This document shows, one piece after another, positions 1 to 7,585 of a stretch of 64,000 nucleotides of DNA. The notes under the pieces were generated by a model. The model did no database searches and was not told the origin of the DNA. It saw nothing but the letters and a program-made list of their open reading frames with translations. Within the stretch, counting starts at the first letter, position 1, and every line of letters begins with the position of its first letter. Made by a program: the position numbers and the translations under genes. Source of the stretch: Ichthyophis bannanicus (Eukaryota > Chordata > Amphibia > Gymnophiona > Ichthyophiidae); NCBI GenBank assembly GCA_033557465.1, contig CM066031.1, forward strand, positions 171,027,043 to 171,091,042. Reading direction: 5' to 3'.

Positions 1-1
1 A

Positions 2-517
2 CCTCAGCAGTGGTTCAGGAACCTGTCCAAGGCAGTTTGTGACTCAAACAGCCTATGATGGCTTCGAGTCGGCGACTAGCATTGCCACGGTGGGCATTTG
101 TGGCTGCAGTCATCTGACTTTGAGCAATGAATTCAGGACAAATTGGTCAATGTCCCATGCCAAGGGGAGAACCTCTTTGGCAGACCCATGATGGAAAAGA
201 CTGCCGAGTTGGAGACAGAGTTCATGACAAGGACTAGGCTCTCCAAGAAGATTGCTGCCCTTTCCCGACAAAGGGCTCAGGTAAAAAGCCCTTTTACCCA
301 AGGAAAGGGACTGCTGACAGAAACTACCCACCTTTCCAGGCCTTCCCGGCTACTCAACAGGGTCAGCAGGTCATCAAGGGACATGGGCATGGCCCTCGTA
401 AGCAGAAGGCTCCAAAACCGCAGGCATCGGCCCCGGCCCAGCCTGGCTGGAGCTTTTGACTCCTGGGGCATAGCCTCTCTACCCCAAGGAGGACAGCAGC
501 CTACAGAAGGACTCTAA
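2..517 (+). pseudogene. DIRS ORF1 (gag-like) C-terminal remnant of D0
   Basis: The translated pieces match the end of ORF1 in D1: the 'AYDGFE' region, then the 'VDVPCRGENPFGKPM' region in altered form, then a basic tail. The first 140 bases and the part from 143 on lie in different frames, so the copy is frameshifted. The frame ends at 517 with the same glycine- and proline-rich tail and spacing to the RT region as in D1. The role inferred from family position is a nucleic-acid-binding structural protein. Not functional. Confidence 0.75.
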
Positions 518-533
518 TCCTGTATGCCCACAG

Positions 534-1808
534 GTGGTCAGCCATCATCACCAATTCCTGGGCACTCCAGATGGTCAGGGATGGCTACCTCCTCCTCCTT
601 TCTCAGACACCTCCTCCTTTCTTTCCAGGAGAGCCTCCCAGGTCTCCCTTTCACGGGACTTCTTATTGAAGGAACTTGCAGGTCTTCTTGAGGATAAAGC
701 GGTAGAAACAGTACCCCATCTCAGGGGTAAGGGGTTCTACTCCAGATGTTTCCTCTTGCCAAAAAGAACAGGGGTCCTCAATACAGAGCTAAAGTTATTA
801 GAATGTCAAACTCTGCAATATTACATGAAAGTTCCAGCAACTTCTATTAACACCAATACTAAATTGTACAGACTTAACTGGCTAGCAGGTCTCAGATTAA
901 TTCGGGCAATAATGTGACCACGTAACTGCGGTCAACCAGCCCATCACACATCAATGACCTTCTTATAGCCACAGTCTATAGACTGTGGCTATAAGAAGGT
1001 CATTGATGTGTGATGGGCTGGTTGACCGCAGTTACGTGGTCACATTATTGCCCGAATTAATCTGAGACCTGCTAGCCAGTTAAGTCTGTACAATTTAGTA
1101 TTGGTGTTAATAGAAGTTGCTGGAACTTTCATGTAATATTGCAGAGTTTGACATTCTAATAAAAAGAACAGGGGGCCTAAGGCCCATCCTGGACTTGTGC
1201 AACTTGAACAAGTTCCTAGTGAAGGAGATGTTCAAGATGCTCTCCCTTGGAACATTGTTGCCTTATCTCCAGCAGGGAGATTGGCTATGCTCTTTGGATC
1301 TGAAGGATGCCTATACCCCAGCCACAGGCAGTTCCTCCGCTTCATGGTGGAGAGCAGTCACTACAAGTACAGAGTTCTGCCCTTCGGCCTGGCCTCTGCC
1401 CCCCCAGCATCATCACCAAATGCTGGCAGTAGTAACCGCCTTCCTCCATCTCCAGTGGATATTTGTCTTCCCCTACTGGATGACGGGATCATAAAAGGCA
1501 TGGCCACAGAGGTGCAGCAGGCAACAGCATGCACCATCTAGGTCCTTCAACATCTGGGGTTCGTTATAAACTACCCCAAATCCCATCTCCTTCCGACGCA
1601 ATATCTGGAGTTCATAGGAGCAAGACTGGACACTTCAGGCAAAAGTCTTCCTTCTCCTGGACCAGGCAGACTGTCTCAGTGCACTGGCCGGAGATGTGCA
1701 ACACCATCCCTCGGTGTCAGCTTGGCTTCTACTGAGCCTATTTGAACACATTTCCTTGATGGTCCATGTCACCCCAGTTGCTCGTATGCACATGAGGGCC
1801 ATTCAGTG
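534..1808 (+). pseudogene. DIRS reverse transcriptase remnant of D0, split by a palindromic insertion
   Basis: The N-terminal part (534-760) reads like the D1 RT ORF from 'VSHHHQFLG' through 'KGFYSRCFLLPKRTG'. After the insertion, the RT palm start continues as 'LRPILDLCNLNKFLV' and 'GDWLCSLDLKDAYT'. Frameshifts then move the reading among frames. Sequence ending near 1808 still matches the region after the RT domain ('VARMHMRAIQ'). The RNase H domain and everything up to the recombinase start are missing. Not functional. Confidence 0.8.
761..1178. repeat. Insertion of a perfect 364-bp palindrome with flanking target duplication
   Basis: 797-978 and 979-1160 are exact reverse complements, with no spacer, by base-by-base reading. 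The insertion interrupts the D0 reverse transcriptase. It is flanked by 'aaaaagaacagggg' at 761-774 and 1161-1174; the match extends to 18 bases with one mismatch. An 18-base stub (779-796) lies only on the left and is not part of the palindrome. I do not recognise the arm sequence. The A-starting duplication of about 15 bases resembles those made by LINE endonucleases. Confidence 0.9.
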
Positions 1809-2606
1809 TAACGTGAGGGTCTATTTCTAGAGTAGTGCAGAGATTTGAAGGGAGCAGGGTGTGGGTGTATATGTCTGGGTGTATGTGCCCTCCAGGAGTG
1901 ACCTGAGGGAGGGGAAGTGAGGGGTGAGTGAGGGATAGTATTAATGATATCAGGTGGGTTGTGTGAGGATTTCATTTTGGAGATAAGGTTGGTGTTGATA
2001 TTTCGGGATGAGTGAGGGAGGGCGGAAAAGGGGAAGAGTGGGATGTGGATGAGATTAGATAAGGTGCGTGAGGAACTCTTTTTAGGGTGAGAGAGATATC
2101 AAGGGGGGCCAGGGTTGGGGTTGATGTTACCTGATAGGAGAAGGAGTAGTAGAGAGCATGGTAAAGCGGAGACAGTACGACGGAAGCAAGGGTGGGGTTG
2201 CCTTAAAGAGAGGGGGGATAGTTGAATGCAGGGGATGTTGTGATGAAGCTCAAGAGCAGATGCTAGGCTAGAGGACAGAATGGAAGGAGAAGTGAGGAAG
2301 GTAGGGGAAGAGGAGGGAGGGTGTTGGTAAGAGAGGATGCAGTTTGGGAGGATGAGGAAGAGGAGGACAACAGTGATGTGGGGCCATGGCAATGATCAAG
2401 TTCTGTGCGGGCAAATGGTAGCAAGTTCTATGCAAACAGTGGGTAGCAAGTTCTATGCAGGCAGTGGGTAGCAAGTACTGTGCAAACAATGGTTAGCGAG
2501 TTCTTTGCAAACAATGGGTGGCAAGTTCTATGCAGGCAATGGGTAGCAGGTTCTATACAAATAATGAGTAGCCAGTGTACCTCAGTGCCCTGGGGCACAT
2601 CACCAT
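1809..2606 (-). mobile_element. LINE 5' part: 5' UTR repeats plus ORF start, 3' end missing
   Basis: On the minus strand, a 25-bp tandem repeat array is followed by a 97-residue reading frame (2392-2099) that ends in a hydrophobic stretch and 'SGNINPNPGPP'. The 'NPNPGP' signature just before the endonuclease domain is common in Jockey-superfamily LINEs (L2/CR1/Rex group). Continuing downstream on the minus strand, the sequence stops abruptly at 1809 before any recognisable endonuclease. The fragment therefore keeps the 5' end and lacks the 3' end, the reverse of the usual LINE truncation. The family assignment is an inference. Confidence 0.55.
2399..2575. repeat. 25-bp tandem repeat array, about 7 units
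   Basis: Units resemble 'gcaaacagtgggtagcaag' followed by 'ttctat', repeated about seven times with a few substitutions each. The array lies directly upstream, on the minus strand, of the NPGP-containing LINE reading frame. It is probably that element's 5' UTR, where tandem repeats can act as promoter modules. Confidence 0.85.
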
Positions 2607-2624
2607 TCTGTTGAGGGCAAGCCC

Positions 2625-3382
2625 CTTTTGGTTCAGCCACTGGTGACCTGCTTTTTGAGAGGACTCCTGTTGTCCAAAACCGTCGTCCGTCCTCCAGCGA
2701 CGGAATGGGACCTCAATGTAGTATTGGTGCAGCTCATTCGCCCACCATTTGAGCCTCTGACTACCTGCCACCTGAGGTACCTCTCATGGAAGGTCACATT
2801 TCTGGTAGCGCTCGCCTCCGCTCACAGGGTCAGTGAGCTCCGAGCCCTTGTGGCAGAGGCACCATATACCAGATTCTATAAGAACAGGGTTGTGCTACGT
2901 ACATACCCCAAGTTCCTTCTGAAGGTGGTATCTCCTTTTCACCTCAACTAGGAGGTGGTGTTGCCTCCCTTCTCCCCAAGGTCTCACTCCAGTAGGGCAG
3001 AGACCATCCTTCACACTTAGATTGTAAGAGGATCCTGTCTTTCTGTATTCAGAGGACCCAGAGCCATCTGAAAGCTTCTCAGCTTTTTGTTTCTTATGAC
3101 CCCAGTTGGCTGAGGGAAGCGGTGACCAAATGGACACTGTCCATCTGGGTGGCAGACTGCATCACTCTAGTCTATGAACAGGCTGGGCTCATGCTGGATG
3201 GCCGGGTCAGGGCCATGACGGCTTCTATGGCAAACCTGTGCTCTATCCCGTTGCTGGACATCTGCCGGGATGCCACCTGGTCTTCAGGCCATACCTTTGC
3301 AGCTCATTACTGCCTGGAAAGGGAGTCCCAATGGACAGTGCCTTCATCCAGGTTGTACTCTGTAATCTTTTTTGGGGTCTAG
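2625..3382 (+). pseudogene. DIRS tyrosine recombinase remnant of D0
   Basis: Fragments match the D1 recombinase: 'TCFLRGLLLSKTVVRPPATEWDL', then the first catalytic-arginine region as 'ASAHRVSELRAL', then 'TLSIWVADCI', and the C-terminal 'HTFAAHYCLERES' with the nucleophilic tyrosine region. The 'HxxR' position is altered: the reading gives 'VRAMTASMANL' with no histidine visible in the expected place. The frame is broken at 2949 and again in 3000-3120. Not functional. Confidence 0.8.
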
Positions 3383-3552
3383 GCAACTCCTACCCCCCGA
3401 TCCTTCTGTGTTCAGGCTACCAGAGCGATGGTTCCTATCGGCCGCACGGGTCCTACTGTAGTCTGTATCTGCGGACTCAATTGCTGCTGCTCACAGCTCC
3501 CCTTGATCATTTGGCCTTTTCTACGGGCTTTCGGTAGCCTGTAGCTAGGGAG

Positions 3553-3652
3553 TCCCAAATACGAGGACTGACTTCCTGCTTGTTCCCAGAGAAAGTGTAG
3601 TTACTCACTTGTAACAGGTGTTCTCCAGGGATAGCAGGAATCAGTCCTCATA
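3553..3652. repeat. DIRS internal complementary region of D0
   Basis: The left half ('gaggactgacttcctgcttg') is the complement of the DIRS left terminus. The right half ('actcacttgtaacaggtgtt') is the complement of the right terminus. In DIRS elements this joint copy of both ends is thought to template completion of the circular intermediate. It carries a few substitutions relative to D1. Confidence 0.85.
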
Positions 3653-3715
3653 ACCCTCCCTCCTCTCCTTGGAGTTGCTCCTTTACTACCTTTTGCTATG
3701 CCATCTGACTGAGCA

Positions 3716-3877
3716 AGATGACACCCTTGGGCGGGAATGGTACCATGCATGCATCTCCGCATCTCCGAAAGGCTTTCTTTGCAAGCTGGGGAGATGCTTC
3801 CGCAAGGGCTCCATCGGCACCAACGTCACCCATATGTGGGGACTGATTCCTGCTATCCCCAGGTGAGTAACTAACTA
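3716..3877 (-). repeat. Right inverted terminal repeat of D0
   Basis: This is the reverse complement of the DIRS left end, from the 'cacccttgggcggg' block through 'gtcacccatatgtg' to 'ggtgagtaact'. About 15 bases containing the small palindrome near the tip are deleted compared with D1. Confidence 0.8.
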
Positions 3878-4095
3878 CTGTTTGTTACGTATAAAAAAAA
3901 ATCTTGTAAAATCGCTCCTAAAAGGAAAGCTTTATGTCGCATGTAAACGAGATAAACATGGTTTCTTTTAACAAGTTTTGCTAGGTTAGACAGTGATCCG
4001 CATGTCCGATTTCATATCCATTTTCTCTCACTACCTGCTGCTTTCCCGTCATTTACAGGATACTGAGCTTGGATGTATCTTAGGTCTAATGGCAC

Positions 4096-4323
4096 TTGGC
4101 TATTATTGTTTCATATTTAGCTCATGCCTTTTCCTGTAGTAGCTCAAGGCAAGTTACATAAAGGTATAGTAGCTATTTCCCTGTGCCCAGAGGGTTTACA
4201 ATCTAAGTTTTTTGTAAGTTAGGCAGTGCAGGGTTAAGTGATTTGCCCAAGATCACAAGGAATGGCAGTAGGCTTTGAACCCTGGTTTCCCTGGTTCTCT
4301 GCTCACTGCTCTAACCATTTAGG
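4096..4323 (-). mobile_element. tRNA-headed CORE-type SINE, antisense
   Basis: Read on the minus strand, the element starts with an A-box-like 'tggttagagc' and a B-box-like 'ggttcaaagcc'. It continues with the CORE-like 'cttgggcaaatcacttaac' segment shared with MIR-type SINEs. This tells a SINE from a tRNA gene: the tRNA part does not fold into a full cloverleaf and is fused to the core. It lies 208 bases upstream of the host exon and could affect splicing or transcription there, but nothing shows that it does. Confidence 0.8.
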
Positions 4324-4531
4324 ACTCTTTCTTCTGTTTAGGTTCTGAGTGTTCTATGTTATTTTTATATGTTTATTAACCTACTTCCCTTCCGATATCA
4401 TAGAGCTATCTTAATATGTGCTGCATTCGTTACTGTCTCAGAATAAGGTCGGTTGGTCTAATGATGTTTTTTGTGTAATGATAAATATGCTTTTGAACGG
4501 TAACGCCTGTGTATGTTTGCTAACACACCAG

Positions 4532-4747
4532 ATTCTACAGCTGCTGACCCCAGTGTTTCATCGAGGATTAAAGAGGAGGATGGGCTGCATTGCAGTGATC
4601 AGTATTTCTCTGATGGAATGGAAAATTGCTCCAGTCCGAGCACCACCCTACCAATTATCACATCTGTCTTTTCATTCTGTGTTAAACAAGAAGAGCCGTA
4701 TGCCGTTGAGTGCCCTGACTCTGAGGGAAGAGGGACTCCCATAATAA
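4532..4747 (+). CDS. Upstream coding exon of a C2H2 zinc-finger gene
   Basis: The exon encodes about 72 residues in the frame opening with 'STAADPSVSSRIKEEDG' and continuing through 'VFSFCVKQEEPY'. Acidic 'IKEE/VKQEE' stretches like these are typical of the exon between the N-terminal effector domain and the finger exon in amphibian multi-zinc-finger genes. They recall the finger-associated (FAX-type) boxes of Xenopus. The acceptor is 'ccag' ending at 4531; an alternative ending at 4540 keeps the same phase. The donor is GTGAGT at 4748. The exon starts and ends in phase 1, which fits the finger exon at 58122 in frame: the joined codon is 'a' plus 'gt', serine. Two SUMO-type I/V-K-x-E motifs are present. 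No KRAB A-box is visible, and earlier exons would lie before position 1. Confidence 0.75.
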
Positions 4748-4753
4748 GTGAGT
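4748..4753 (+). other. Splice donor of the zinc-finger gene
   Basis: GTGAGT follows the exon end '...ataa'. It is a near-consensus donor placed after the first base of a codon, so the intron is phase 1. The next compatible coding exon I can see starts at 58122. Confidence 0.7.
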
Positions 4754-5261
4754 ATTAGAAGTGATGAAATCTGAATGATTGTGTTATAAGAATAGAGCAA
4801 ATGGCTGCCTTATTGCTGACATCAAAGTTAAAGCCTCTACACTGGCTATGCTATTTGCAAATGCACATCACTGATGACATCATCTGCTTGTCCTCCTCTA
4901 GTATATTTAGATCTGGTGTGTGATGCGTTAATTCCTATCTTAAAATATGACTTTGTTGCCATATAAAGACTGTAAATGTAGCAGGGTCAGCAAACGACGG
5001 CTGAGGATGGGGGGAGTAACCTGCATTGTGCCAAGATTCCTCCCTAGCAACCCTACTGGGAAGGGCCATGTCTGTCTTCATCTGCCATCAGCCACTATGC
5101 ATGTTACTATTGCTTTCAGTTTTCATGGACCGTGCATACTTTGTTTGTGGGGGTCACTAATGAAGGGGTTTTTATTAGACACATTCTCAGGGGCCTGCTT
5201 GCCTTTTTTTGGAGGGGGGAAGTAATTTTATAAAAAGCCTCCTAGATTTACATATAACCAG
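4754..5261. other. Intron sequence without recognised features
   Basis: Mostly unique-looking, moderately AT-rich sequence up to the DIRS insertion. I found no coding exon, RNA gene or known repeat. Confidence 0.5.
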
Positions 5262-5415
5262 TTCTCCAGGACCAAGCAGGAAGTCAGTCCTCACTTATGG
5301 GTGACGTCGGCGCCGACGGAGCCCCCGCGGAGCAATTTTCCCCAGCTTTCAAAGAAAGCCTTTGGGAATTGCAGCGCGCATGCGCGGTCCCCTTCCCGCC
5401 CAAGGGTGCCATCTT
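5262..5415 (+). repeat. Left inverted terminal repeat of D1
   Basis: It runs from 'ttctccaggaccaagcagg' to 'gggtgccatctt' and matches the complement of 10864-11042. The first ~20 bases differ from the right repeat ('accaagcaggaagtcag' versus 'agcagcaggaatcag'). This makes the two halves of the ICR distinguishable. Confidence 0.92.
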
Positions 5416-5662
5416 AGCCAGTCTTCTTTTTTCCGCGGAGCCCTACAGACGTACCCGTCGTGTCCCCGCGAAAAAGTTGATTTTCCTTCATAATTATTAT
5501 TTTTTCTTTCGGTTCGACGCCGGTCTTTTTCCCGCCCGGACTCGCGACGCCGGTCACGAGTCCTCTCCTTCTTTTTCGGTTTTTCTGACTTGGTCAGTTT
5601 TCGTTTCGGTTTTTCCCTGGCAGCCCGGTCCTTTGACCTCGCCGGGGCCCCTTTTTCCCCCG

Positions 5663-7585
5663 ATGGCTGCCAGTGGTTTCAAGCGGTGTGGTCAGTGTGA
5701 CCGAAATATGTCACTAACTGACACACACGACAATTGCCTCCGCTGCCTGGGCCCGGATCATGAAGAAATGATCTGTGGGCCTTGTGGCAAACTTTCCTCC
5801 AAAGCGTTGAGAAGTCGGTGGCATCAGCGGGATAGAATCTTCGCTGACCCCAGCCGTACCCGGACCTCGTCGGAGGCCTCCGCGTCCAGGGGGTCCAGCT
5901 CGGACCGTCGCCGGAGTTCCTCCGACAGGGGTTCTCCCTCCGGGGACCATCGACGGAAGGTGAAACCCGCGAGGGCGGCGTCGGTGGACGCTCCTGGCTC
6001 CGCGAGGGCCAGGTCGCATAGCCCCGATAGCCGCCCCGGGTCCTTGGAGAAGGAGCACCTCACGAAGCGACCTCGCCTGGAGTTGGAGCTGCCTGCTCGG
6101 GTAAGTCCTGTGGTCCTTCTGGACTCGCCTCCGCGACAGCCGACGTCGGGCCCGACGCCGTCGGGGCCCGAGTCGGGGGCTGCTGGGTCACCTGAGCTCG
6201 GACTCAGGTTGACGGCCTTGGAGAGCAGACTGTCTGCCTTCATGGACCAGCAGCGGGCACTGCTCGCTGGCTTCGCTGGCGCCGCTGCCCCGACCGCCGG
6301 GACGTCGACGTCCAAGTCGACCCCGGAGACCGAGCCGATCCTCGAGTCGATGCGAACTCGAGTCGATCCTCGGTCGAGGTCACCCTCGGCCTCCCGTTCG
6401 GGACCGAGGTCGCCGACGCCGACTCCCTCGGCGTCGGGGCGGCAGGCGCCGCGCCCTGCCCGGGCCGACCCCACCGAGTCCTCGTCGGAGTCGGTCTGGG
6501 AGTCTGAAGAGGAAGAGTCGCCTGATTCTTTTCGGACTCGGTGTGTCCCCTCGGACTCACCTGAGTCCGAACCTCGGAAACAGTCCCCCCCGGAGGATGC
6601 CCGGTTCTCGGACTTCGTCAGGGATATGGCCAAGGCTTTGGCCTTCCCTGCGGACCCCGAGGAGGAGCCTCGAGCCGAAGAGCTCGACGCCCTCCAGTAT
6701 GACTCTCCCGCCAGGGAACACTTTACTGTACCGGTTCCTCCCATGCTGGAACGACTACTCTTCCACATGTGGGAGAGTCCGGCCACCTCGCCGGTCCTGA
6801 GCAAGCGGGTCGATTCTATCTATCGAGTCCGCAAGAGCCCTGGCTTCCAAAAAGCACAGCTACCACACCATTCCATGGTAGTGGAATCGGCCATGCATCG
6901 TCTTAAGAGCCAGAAGATGCACTCCTCGGTGCCTCCTGGCAGGGAGGCCCGTAACCTGGATGGCCTTGGTAAGAAGTGTTTCCAGGGCTCTATGCTCACA
7001 TGTCGTGTCCAGACCTACCAGCTATACATGGGCATGTATCTCCGAGACCTGGCTAAAGAGCTAGCCGGCTTCTCCGCTGGTTTGTCCGAGGAACCCTTGC
7101 GGAGGTTCCTGGCCTTGTCCACTGGCATTCGGGAATGCTCAAAATTCATGTCCCGAGCAGCCTATGATGGCTTTGAAGCATCGGCTCGAGTGGCCGCAGC
7201 CGGCATCGGTGCCCGCCGACAGGCTTGGCTTCAGTCGTCTGACCTTGAGCCCTGGGTGCAGGACAAGTTGGTCGATGTCCCCTGCCGAGGCGAAAACCCC
7301 TTTGGCAAGCCCATGGCTGATAAGGTTGCACAAATTGAGACGGAGACTCTCACCAGGGCTAGGCTTTCTAGGAAGACCTCCGCCCCTTCCCAGAAAAAGA
7401 AGGGCTCGGGAAAGAAGTCCTTTTACCCGAGGAAGGCGGCTGCCTACAAACAGTACCCCCACTATCAGGCCCCTCCAGCTCCCCAACAGGGCCAGCAGGC
7501 CAAGGGACGGGGTAACGGGTCCCGTAGGCAGCAAGCCCCCAAGCCTGCACCACCAGCCCCTGCTCCGCAGGGTGGGGGTTTTTGA
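5663..7585 (+). CDS. DIRS ORF1, gag-like protein (640 aa)
   Basis: The ATG at 5663 starts 'MAASGFKRCGQCDRNMSL', the start shared with D3 at 48086. The frame is open further upstream to 5297, but that part runs through the terminal repeat. Cysteine pairs at about residues 9-12 and 29-32, then 'CGPC', form a zinc-binding-like module. A long Ser/Arg/Pro/Glu-rich low-complexity region (about residues 55-330) follows. A conserved C-terminal domain ('VPVPPMLERLLFHMWESP' onward) then ends in a Lys- and Gln-rich basic tail. The role inferred from the family is packaging element RNA. It overlaps the RT frame by 422 bases. Confidence 0.85.
   Translation: MAASGFKRCGQCDRNMSLTDTHDNCLRCLGPDHEEMICGPCGKLSSKALRSRWHQRDRIFADPSRTRTSSEASASRGSSSDRRRSSSDRGSPSGDHRRKVKPARAASVDAPGSARARSHSPDSRPGSLEKEHLTKRPRLELELPARVSPVVLLDSPPRQPTSGPTPSGPESGAAGSPELGLRLTALESRLSAFMDQQRALLAGFAGAAAPTAGTSTSKSTPETEPILESMRTRVDPRSRSPSASRSGPRSPTPTPSASGRQAPRPARADPTESSSESVWESEEEESPDSFRTRCVPSDSPESEPRKQSPPEDARFSDFVRDMAKALAFPADPEEEPRAEELDALQYDSPAREHFTVPVPPMLERLLFHMWESPATSPVLSKRVDSIYRVRKSPGFQKAQLPHHSMVVESAMHRLKSQKMHSSVPPGREARNLDGLGKKCFQGSMLTCRVQTYQLYMGMYLRDLAKELAGFSAGLSEEPLRRFLALSTGIRECSKFMSRAAYDGFEASARVAAAGIGARRQAWLQSSDLEPWVQDKLVDVPCRGENPFGKPMADKVAQIETETLTRARLSRKTSAPSQKKKGSGKKSFYPRKAAAYKQYPHYQAPPAPQQGQQAKGRGNGSRRQQAPKPAPPAPAPQGGGF

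Larger units (their letters stand above)
1..3877 (+). mobile_element. DIRS-type retrotransposon copy D0, left end outside window, decayed
   Basis: The order is ORF1 (gag-like) remnant, reverse transcriptase remnant, tyrosine recombinase remnant, internal complementary region and right terminal repeat. This is the DIRS layout and matches the better copy at 5262-11042. The left end lies before the window. The copy is broken by frameshifts, by a palindromic insertion (779-1160) and by a LINE fragment (1809-2606). About 1.4 kb between the RT region and the recombinase N-terminus is missing at the LINE fragment. Its terminal region is poorer in CpG than D1, which fits greater age. It sits in the intron upstream of the exon at 4532. 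Confidence 0.9.

Noticed and set aside
797..1160. Palindrome as a foldback read or assembly artefact
   Set aside because: An artefact would be followed by the complement of the left flank. Instead the DIRS sequence continues after a duplicated target. Read-level confirmation is still worthwhile.
5824..6804. Long minus-strand frame (326 codons) in DIRS D1
   Set aside because: It mirrors the CpG-rich, low-complexity part of ORF1. D3 shows a similar but broken antisense frame, and it matches no protein family I recognise.
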